Assembly: GCA_937892405.1 (NCBI GenBank)
Contig: CALAFS010000203.1
Location: forward strand, 1 to 5,560
Source of the DNA: an uncultured Clostridia bacterium
Lineage (GTDB): Bacteria; Bacillota; Clostridia; Oscillospirales; CAG-272
Direction: 5' to 3'
DNA length: 5,560 nt
A program made the position numbers and the translations under genes. The notes under the pieces are model-generated. The model had not been told where the DNA came from. It ran no database searches and saw only the letters and a list, made by a program, of their open reading frames with translations. Positions 1-5,560 of the stretch are shown in pieces (within the stretch, counting starts at the first letter, position 1; each line of letters begins with the position of its first letter).

Positions 1-2531
1 ATAAGAATATCAAGGAGAGAATGTCCGTCCACGACAACGACGACATGCGCCCCGAGAACCTTATCAACACCCGCCCCGTCGCCACGGCGATCCGCGAGTT
101 CTTCGGTTCTTCGCCTCTCTCCCAGTTCATGGATCAGAACAACCCGCTTGCCGAGCTGACGCATAAGCGGCGTCTGTCCGCTCTCGGCCCCGGCGGTCTG
201 TCCCGTGACCGTGCATCCTTTGAAGTCCGAGATGTTCACTATACGCACTACGGTCGCATCTGCCCCGTCGAGACCCCCGAAGGTCCTAACATCGGTCTGA
301 TCTCCTACCTCGCGTCTTATGCGAAGATCAGCGACTACGGTTTCCTGAAGGCGCCCTTCCGTATCGTCGACAAGAAGACCGGAAGAGTTACCGACGAGGT
401 TGTCTACCTCACCGCGGACGAAGAGGACAACAATGTCGTTGCTCAGGCGAACGAGCATATCGACGAGAACGGTTACTTTATCAATAAGAAGGTTATTGCG
501 AGATGCAAGGCGGAATTCATCGAGGTGGAGCCCACGAGCGTCGACCTGATGGACGCCTGCCCGCAGATGGCGGTTTCGGTTGCCGCCGGCTGTATCCCCT
601 TCCTTGAAAACGATGACAATACCCGTGCTCTGATGGGATCGAACATGCAGAAGCAGGCAGTGCCGCTGATGATGACCGACTCCGCCATCGTTGCCACCGG
701 TATGGAATATAAGGCGGCGGTCGACTCCGGCGCCGTCGTGGTCGCGAAGGAGGGCGGTACCGTTGAGCGTGCCGCAGGCTCCGAGATCGTGATCCTGACC
801 GATTCCGGCAGAAAAGACACCTACCACCTCATCAAGTTCAAGCGCTCGAACCAGGGCACCTGTGTCAACCAGCGCCCGATCGTGAACGAGGGTGCCCGCG
901 TCGAGGCGGGGCAGGTGATCGCCGACGGACCCGCGACCTCGAACGGTGAGATCTCCCTCGGCAAGAACGCTTTGATCGGCTTCATGACCTGGGAAGGTTA
1001 CAACTACGAGGACGCCGTCCTTCTGAATGAGCGCCTTGTACGCGAGGATATGTACACTTCGATTCACATCGAGGAGTACACGATCGAGGCGAGAGACACC
1101 AAACTCGGCTCGCAGGAGATCACCCGCGAGGTACCGAATGTCGGTGAGGACGCGCTGAAAGACCTTGACGCCGACGGTATCATTCGTATCGGTACCGAGG
1201 TGCGTGCCGGCGATATCCTCGTCGGTAAGGTCACGCCGAAGGGCGAAACCGAGCTGACCCCCGAGGAGAGGCTTCTGCGCGCGATCTTCGGTGAGAAGGC
1301 GCGTGAGGTGAAGGATTCCTCCCTCCGTATGCGTCACGGCGAATACGGTATCGTCGTTGATGTCAAGATCTATGACAGAAGCAACTCGGACGATCTTGCG
1401 CCGGGTGTCAATAAAGTCGTGCATGTCTACATCGCCCAGAAGAGAAAGATCTCCGTCGGCGATAAGATGGCGGGCCGCCACGGTAACAAGGGCGTTGTCT
1501 CGAGAATTCTTCCTCCCGAGGATATGCCGTTCCTTGCCGACGGTACGCCCCTTGACATCGTTCTGAACCCGCTGGGCGTTCCTTCCCGAATGAACATCGG
1601 TCAGGTGCTTGAGGTTCACCTCGGCATCGCGTGCCGCAAGCTCGGCATCAAGATCATGACCCCCGTTTTCGACGGTGCGAAGGAGACCGACATCCTCGAG
1701 CTTCTCCGCCGCGCGAAGTACACGCGTGACATTCGTCCGGATGAGAGCGTGCGCGGTAAGGCAGTCTTCATGGAAGTGCTCCGTGAGGACGGCACCCCCG
1801 ATCTTCAGCGTGTCGATCAGGCGATCGTCGACGATGACGAGAAGCTGCACAACCTCATGAAGACCGAGACTCTGAAGGTCATTGACGGTAAAGTCACACT
1901 GTACGACGGCAGAACGGGCGACGCGTTCGATAACCCCGTTACCGTAGGTATCATGTATTACCTCAAGCTGCACCACCTGGTCGACGATAAGATTCACGCC
2001 CGTTCGATCGGTCCCTACTCCCTCGTCACGCAGCAGCCCCTCGGCGGTAAAGCCCAGTTCGGCGGTCAGCGTTTCGGCGAGATGGAGGTCTGGGCACTGG
2101 AGGCATACGGCGCCGCTTACACCCTTCAGGAAATCCTGACGGTAAAGTCGGACGATGTCACCGGTCGTACGAGAACCTATGAGGCGATCGTCAAGGGACA
2201 GAACATTCCGAAGCCCGGCATCCCCGAGTCCTTCCGCGTATTGGTGAAAGAGCTTCAGGCACTCTGCCTTGACATCACCGTGCTGGATAAGAACGGCGAA
2301 GAGATCGCCATCTCCGAGATCGGAGAGGACGATACGCCCGCATTTGCGAGCCTCGACGAGGTCGATCGCCATGCGGACGAAAAGCCGGAGGGCGACGCGG
2401 ACTTTGACGAGCCTGCGGACGGTGAGGAAGATTTTGAGGACGATGCGGAAGGCGAAGACGAGGACGATTACGACTTCGATGAGGATTTCGCCGATAACGA
2501 GCACGAAGAAGATTCCTACGACGACGAATAA
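1..2531 (+). CDS. rpoB: RNA polymerase beta subunit, 3' part (5' end outside window)
   Basis: Beta subunit of the cytoplasmic core RNA polymerase; it forms one jaw of the active-site cleft and holds the RNA-DNA hybrid. The frame is open from base 3 and ends with TAA at 2529-2531. Residues are counted from the Met codon at 21, which is internal: the preceding codons read KNIKER, matching the conserved (V/I)KERM segment, so about 430 N-terminal residues lie upstream. Seen in order: rifampicin region, residues 27-59 (FFGSSPLSQFMDQNN onward), with Q35, D38, H48, R51, S53 and L55 all wild type, predicting rifamycin sensitivity; P86 and I94 of rif cluster II; active-site acidic pair E330-D331 in GYNYEDAV; active-site lysines K482 and K490 in GDKMAGRHGNKG; GGKAQFGGQRFGEMEVWALE; and YTLQEILTVKSDD near the C-terminus. 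The large E. coli-type insertion before DDLAPGV is absent. Two oddities: an approximately 52-residue extra segment (residues 571-622) before LYDGRTG, and a very acidic tail from residue 779. Estimated full length is about 1270 residues against about 1190 in B. subtilis. Confidence 0.98.
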   Translation, partial: KNIKERMSVHDNDDMRPENLINTRPVATAIREFFGSSPLSQFMDQNNPLAELTHKRRLSALGPGGLSRDRASFEVRDVHYTHYGRICPVETPEGPNIGLISYLASYAKISDYGFLKAPFRIVDKKTGRVTDEVVYLTADEEDNNVVAQANEHIDENGYFINKKVIARCKAEFIEVEPTSVDLMDACPQMAVSVAAGCIPFLENDDNTRALMGSNMQKQAVPLMMTDSAIVATGMEYKAAVDSGAVVVAKEGGTVERAAGSEIVILTDSGRKDTYHLIKFKRSNQGTCVNQRPIVNEGARVEAGQVIADGPATSNGEISLGKNALIGFMTWEGYNYEDAVLLNERLVREDMYTSIHIEEYTIEARDTKLGSQEITREVPNVGEDALKDLDADGIIRIGTEVRAGDILVGKVTPKGETELTPEERLLRAIFGEKAREVKDSSLRMRHGEYGIVVDVKIYDRSNSDDLAPGVNKVVHVYIAQKRKISVGDKMAGRHGNKGVVSRILPPEDMPFLADGTPLDIVLNPLGVPSRMNIGQVLEVHLGIACRKLGIKIMTPVFDGAKETDILELLRRAKYTRDIRPDESVRGKAVFMEVLREDGTPDLQRVDQAIVDDDEKLHNLMKTETLKVIDGKVTLYDGRTGDAFDNPVTVGIMYYLKLHHLVDDKIHARSIGPYSLVTQQPLGGKAQFGGQRFGEMEVWALEAYGAAYTLQEILTVKSDDVTGRTRTYEAIVKGQNIPKPGIPESFRVLVKELQALCLDITVLDKNGEEIAISEIGEDDTPAFASLDEVDRHADEKPEGDADFDEPADGEEDFEDDAEGEDEDDYDFDEDFADNEHEEDSYDDE

Positions 2532-2553
2532 TTTATAAGAAGGGAAGAGCCGC

Positions 2554-2574
2554 TCCGCCGGAGACCCCGGCGGA
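2554..2574 (+). promoter_or_regulatory. GC-rich hairpin in rpoB-rpoC spacer
   Basis: TCCGCCGG (2554-2561) and CCGGCGGA (2567-2574) are perfect reverse complements, giving an 8-bp stem, seven of the pairs G-C, with a 5-base loop AGACC. It ends three bases before the AGGG of the rpoC ribosome binding site. The downstream sequence ACAGGGTATTAAATAT has no U-tract, so it is not an intrinsic terminator. A role in translation initiation of rpoC, mRNA processing or partial attenuation is possible but is inference. The structure itself is read directly from the sequence. Confidence 0.6.
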
Positions 2575-2576
2575 AC

Positions 2577-2580
2577 AGGG
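2577..2580 (+). promoter_or_regulatory. Ribosome binding site of rpoC (modest)
   Basis: AGGG lies 10 bases upstream of the rpoC ATG at 2591, a slightly long spacing and only a short match to the anti-Shine-Dalgarno sequence. A longer purine tract, AAGAAGGGAAGAG (2537-2549), sits too far upstream (more than 40 bases) to serve the ATG directly. Its position just after the hairpin decides little about the start itself, which is fixed by protein homology, but suggests that rpoC translation may depend on mRNA folding or on coupling with rpoB. Confidence 0.5.
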
Positions 2581-2590
2581 TATTAAATAT

Positions 2591-5560
2591 ATGGATAAGA
2601 ATGCGTTTAATTCTATCAAGATCGGTCTGGCGTCTCCCGAAATGATCCGTTCCTGGTCGCACGGCGAAGTCACGAAAGCCGAGACTATCAACTACCGCAC
2701 GCTGAAAGCCGAGCGCGACGGTCTGTTCTGCGAGCGTATCTTTGGCCCGACGAAGGACTGGGAGTGCCTCTGCGGAAAGTATAAGAGAGTCCGCTTCAAG
2801 GGCAAGGTCTGCGAAAAGTGCGGCGTTGAGGTCACGACGAAGAAGGTTCGCCGCGAGCGCATGGGCAACATCGAACTTGCCGCTCCGGTATCGCACATCT
2901 GGTATTTCCGCGCCATTCCTTCGAGAATGGGTCTGCTCCTCGATATGTCCCCGAGACTCCTCGAGCGCGTGCTGTATTTCGCACGCTATATCGTCATTGA
3001 TCCCGGCAACACGCCGCTGGAGAAAAAGCAGCTCCTTACCGATGCCGAGTACAAGAGCGCGAGAGAAAAGTACGAGGACGATTTCAAAGCCGGTATGGGT
3101 GCCGAGTCGGTCAGAGAGCTTCTCGCCGAGATCGACATCGAAAAGCTGTCGGCAGAACTGAAAGAAAAGCTCGCCGAGGCGACCGGTCAGAAGAAAGTCA
3201 AAATCATCAAGAGACTGGAAGTTGTTGAAGCATTCCGCAAGTCGGGCAACCGTCCCGAGTGGATGATCCTCGACACCATTCCCGTTCTTCCTGCGGATAT
3301 CCGCCCGATGGTACAGCTGGACGGCGGCCGTTTCGCCACCTCCGACCTGAACGAGCTTTACCGCAGAGTCATCAACAGAAACAACCGTCTGAAGCACTTC
3401 CTCGAGATGAATGCTCCCGAGATCATCATCCGCAACGAGAAGAGAATGCTTCAGGAATTCGTCGACGCCCTGATCGACAACGGCAGACGCGGCAAGGCAG
3501 TCACCGGCGCGTCGAACCGTCCGCTGAAGTCTCTTTCCGAGATGCTCCGCGGTAAGCAGGGACGCTTCCGTCAGAACCTGCTCGGTAAGCGTGTCGACTA
3601 CTCCGGCCGTTCGGTTATCGTCGTCGGACCTGATCTGAAGATTTATCAGTGCGGTCTGCCGAAGGAAATGGCACTCGAGCTCTTCCGCCCCTTCGTTATG
3701 AAGCGCCTGATCGAAACGCAGAAGGCGAACTCCATCAAGGACGCGAAGAAGAAGGTCGACCGTGTCGCTCCCGAGGTCTGGGACGCACTCGAATATGTCA
3801 TTAAGGAGCACCCCGTGCTTCTGAACCGCGCGCCCACGCTTCACCGTCTGTCCATTCAGGCGTTCGAGCCGATCCTTGTCGAAGGTCGCGCGATCAAGCT
3901 TCACCCGCTGGTCTGCCCGGCGTTCAACGCCGACTTCGACGGCGACCAGATGCCCGTCCATGTGCCTCTTTCGAGCGAGGCGCAGGCAGAGGCGAGATTC
4001 CTCATGCTCTCGGCGAACAACCTGCTGAAGCCGGTTTCCGGTAAGGCGGTTACCGTCCCGTCGCAGGACATGGTGCTCGGTTCCTACTATCTGACCATTG
4101 ACCATCCTGGCGAACCCGGTGAAGGACGCGTCTTCCGCGACTTCAACGAGGTCGAGATGGCATATGAGAACAAACAGCTCGGCATGCACGCCGCCATCAA
4201 GGTGCGCGTGAAGAAGACGATCGACGGAGAAGAGAAGACCGCACTGATCGATGCGACCTACGGACGCCTGATCTTCAACAGCAAGATCCCGCAGGACCTC
4301 GGGTATGTCGACCGTACGACCGATCCCTTCTCGCTCGAGATCAACTTCGCCACCACCTCGAAGAAGCTGAAAGAGATCGTTGACCTGACGATCAAATATC
4401 ACGGCTTTGCCGACGCGGCGGCGGTGCTGGACAACATCAAGTCCATGGGCTATCGCTACTCCACAAAGTCCTCTTTGTCAATCTCTGTTTACGATATGAC
4501 CATTCCGCCGAAGAAAAAGGCACTCCTTGACGAGGCGACGAAGAAGGTCGAGGATATCACAGAGCTTTACAACTGGGGTGAACTTTCCGACGACGAGCGT
4601 TACAAACAGGTCATTGACGTGTGGGATAAGACCACAAACGCCGTGACCGACGCTCTTGTCGCAAACCTGGATAAATACAACTCTCTGAACATGATCTGCT
4701 CTTCGGGTGCCCGTGGTTCCATGAAGCAGATGCGTCAGCTTGCCGGCATGCGCGGACTGATGTTCGCCACCAACGGTAAGACAATCGAAATCCCCATCAA
4801 GTCGAACTTCCGTGAAGGTCTGACCATGCTCGAGTACTTCATGGGTGCGAAGGGTTCGCGTAAGTCCCTGTCGGATACGGCGCTCCGTACCGCCGACTCT
4901 GGCTACCTGACCCGCCGTCTGGTCGATGTCTCGCAGGATGTCATCGTCCGCGAGGAAGACTGCGGCGCGAAGAGCGGTATCGTCGTTTCGGACATCATGT
5001 CCGGCTCCAATGTGGTCGAGAAGCTCTTTGACCGTCTCGTCGGCAGATATACCGTCGGCGATGTCGTCAATGAGGAGACGGGCGAGCTGATCGTTCCCGC
5101 CAACACCATGATCTCGGAAGAGCAGGCACAGGCGATTGTCGATGCCGGTATCAAAGAGGTCGAGGTCAGAACCATTCTCCGCTGCCTTGCAAAGCGCGGT
5201 GTCTGCGTCCATTGCTACGGCGCCGACCTTGCACACGGCACACCCGTCGCGATCGGTGAGGCGGTCGGCGTTATCGCCGCGCAGTCCATCGGTGAGCCGG
5301 GTACCCAGCTGACGATGAGAACCTTCCACACCGGCGGTGTCGCGGGTTCGGATATTACACAGGGTCTTCCCAGAGTCGAAGAGCTGTTTGAAGCCCGTCG
5401 CCCGAAGAAGACTGCCATCGTGACCGAATTCACCGGTACGGCGCGTATCGAGTCGGATAAGAAGCTCTCAAAGGTTATTATCAAGAACCCTGTGGAGCCG
5501 ACCGACGAAGAGGTCGTTTACGAGATTCCGTTCGGCATGCGTCTCTCCATCGAGGACGGT
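2591..5560 (+). CDS. rpoC: RNA polymerase beta-prime subunit, 5' part (3' end outside window)
   Basis: Catalytic largest subunit of core RNA polymerase. The frame is open from ATG 2591 to the last base, 990 codons; about 200 more are expected by comparison with B. subtilis (about 1200 residues). The start is supported by an N-terminus typical of Bacillota, with IGLASP at residues 11-16. Seen in order: zinc site 1, C59, C61, C74, C77; switch-2 segment GKQGRFRQNLLGKRVDYSGR (321-340); NRAPTLHR (412-419); Mg-binding NADFDGD (446-452) with D448, D450 and D452; SGARGS and RQLAGMRGLM (705-724); bridge helix about 745-782; zinc site 2, C791, C865, C872, C875, with E. coli-like spacings 74/7/3; and trigger loop with M909 and H913 in LTMRTFHTGG, running straight into ITQGLPRVEELFEAR with no SI3 insertion. 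Oddities: substitutions in the first half of the bridge helix (751-761), Pro455 just after the Mg loop, Thr83 at the fidaxomicin sensitizer position, and Ala at two usually Pro positions (30 and 40). It pairs with the upstream rpoB product; rpsL-rpsG-fusA would be the usual next genes, which the window does not reach. Confidence 0.98.
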   Translation, partial: MDKNAFNSIKIGLASPEMIRSWSHGEVTKAETINYRTLKAERDGLFCERIFGPTKDWECLCGKYKRVRFKGKVCEKCGVEVTTKKVRRERMGNIELAAPVSHIWYFRAIPSRMGLLLDMSPRLLERVLYFARYIVIDPGNTPLEKKQLLTDAEYKSAREKYEDDFKAGMGAESVRELLAEIDIEKLSAELKEKLAEATGQKKVKIIKRLEVVEAFRKSGNRPEWMILDTIPVLPADIRPMVQLDGGRFATSDLNELYRRVINRNNRLKHFLEMNAPEIIIRNEKRMLQEFVDALIDNGRRGKAVTGASNRPLKSLSEMLRGKQGRFRQNLLGKRVDYSGRSVIVVGPDLKIYQCGLPKEMALELFRPFVMKRLIETQKANSIKDAKKKVDRVAPEVWDALEYVIKEHPVLLNRAPTLHRLSIQAFEPILVEGRAIKLHPLVCPAFNADFDGDQMPVHVPLSSEAQAEARFLMLSANNLLKPVSGKAVTVPSQDMVLGSYYLTIDHPGEPGEGRVFRDFNEVEMAYENKQLGMHAAIKVRVKKTIDGEEKTALIDATYGRLIFNSKIPQDLGYVDRTTDPFSLEINFATTSKKLKEIVDLTIKYHGFADAAAVLDNIKSMGYRYSTKSSLSISVYDMTIPPKKKALLDEATKKVEDITELYNWGELSDDERYKQVIDVWDKTTNAVTDALVANLDKYNSLNMICSSGARGSMKQMRQLAGMRGLMFATNGKTIEIPIKSNFREGLTMLEYFMGAKGSRKSLSDTALRTADSGYLTRRLVDVSQDVIVREEDCGAKSGIVVSDIMSGSNVVEKLFDRLVGRYTVGDVVNEETGELIVPANTMISEEQAQAIVDAGIKEVEVRTILRCLAKRGVCVHCYGADLAHGTPVAIGEAVGVIAAQSIGEPGTQLTMRTFHTGGVAGSDITQGLPRVEELFEARRPKKTAIVTEFTGTARIESDKKLSKVIIKNPVEPTDEEVVYEIPFGMRLSIEDG

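Larger units (their letters stand above)
2532..2590 (+). other. rpoB-rpoC intergenic spacer
   Basis: The 59-bp gap is short and holds no gene. It contains an A/G-rich stretch just after the rpoB stop (2537-2549), a GC-rich hairpin (2554-2574) and the rpoC ribosome binding site. I see no T-run after the hairpin and no convincing -35/-10 pair, so the two genes are expected to share one transcript. The rpoC reading frame happens to be open across the whole gap, but it contains no ATG, GTG or TTG there; the TAA of rpoB keeps the two proteins separate, unlike the fused rpoBC of Helicobacter. Confidence 0.85.

Noticed and set aside
12..23. Apparent gene start: AAGGAGAGA followed by ATG at 21, looking like an ideal ribosome binding site and start codon
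   Set aside because: The frame is open upstream to the window edge and reads KNIKERM, the conserved rpoB segment just before the rifampicin region. The purine run is Lys-Glu-Arg codons. A start here would remove a third of beta.
482..498. Perfect 6-bp inverted repeat CAATAA/TTATTG within rpoB
   Set aside because: Short, AT-rich and inside conserved coding sequence (INKKVI); expected by chance in a window this size.
2269..2538. Overlapping + strand frame rich in Arg and Thr across the rpoB tail
   Set aside because: It is the shifted reading of the GAC/GAG/GAA-rich acidic tail. Its composition follows from that bias and there is no ribosome binding site or known family.
2554..2580. Intrinsic terminator between rpoB and rpoC
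   Set aside because: The hairpin is strong enough but is followed by ACAGGGTATTAAATAT, with no U-tract, and rpoC must be transcribed through it.
2581..2588. TATTAAAT as a -10 box for an internal rpoC promoter
   Set aside because: No -35-like hexamer lies about 17 bases upstream (that region is the GC hairpin), and the box abuts the start codon, leaving no room for a leader with the ribosome binding site.
2516..4402. Very long open frame on the minus strand (628 codons)
   Set aside because: Its codons are the exact reverse complements of rpoC codons through most of its length. It stays open because rpoC lacks Leu TTA/CTA and Ser TCA codons, which would be stops on the other strand. The product has no recognisable domain and the + strand gene is unambiguous.
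4478..5329. Second long minus-strand open frame (283 codons)
   Set aside because: Same codon-register shadow of rpoC; it ends exactly at the reverse complement of the rare TCA codon at 4478.

Overview
The window is a piece of the core RNA polymerase operon: the 3' two-thirds of rpoB (beta subunit) followed, after a 59-bp gap, by the 5' four-fifths of rpoC (beta-prime subunit), both on the + strand. Both genes are cut by the window edges, and together they occupy nearly all of it. Every near-universal catalytic motif I looked for is present and in frame, so both genes look intact and functional.

The organism is most likely a fairly GC-rich (about 55-60% by eye) member of the Bacillota, class Clostridia, possibly an Oscillospiraceae-like or other gut lineage. 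Reasons: the beta and beta-prime sequences run closest to Bacillus/Clostridium-type proteins; the large Proteobacterial insertions are missing (the one in beta after the conserved SLR-HG segment, and SI3 in the beta-prime trigger loop); and beta carries an acidic C-terminal tail, as in Bacillus but longer. The assignment to family is inference.

Layout: 1-2531 rpoB, no true start in the window (the ATG at 21 is an internal Met codon); 2532-2590 intergenic, with a strong 8-bp GC hairpin and a modest ribosome binding site; 2591-5560 rpoC from its start to residue 990. The two products bind each other to form the active-site cleft: beta supplies the rifamycin pocket, the fork region and two active-site lysines, and beta-prime supplies the Mg-binding triad, bridge helix, trigger loop and two zinc sites. 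They are almost certainly co-transcribed.

I found no undescribed system, mobile element, CRISPR array or RNA gene. What deserves a second look is lineage-specific: an approximately 52-residue insertion in beta, an extreme acidic beta tail with no Lys/Arg in its last 48 residues, a divergent N-terminal half of the beta-prime bridge helix, a Thr at the fidaxomicin 'sensitizer' position of the beta-prime zinc domain, and a hairpin/possible pseudoknot at the rpoC ribosome binding site. Comparisons with E. coli, B. subtilis and other species are from memory, not from a search.
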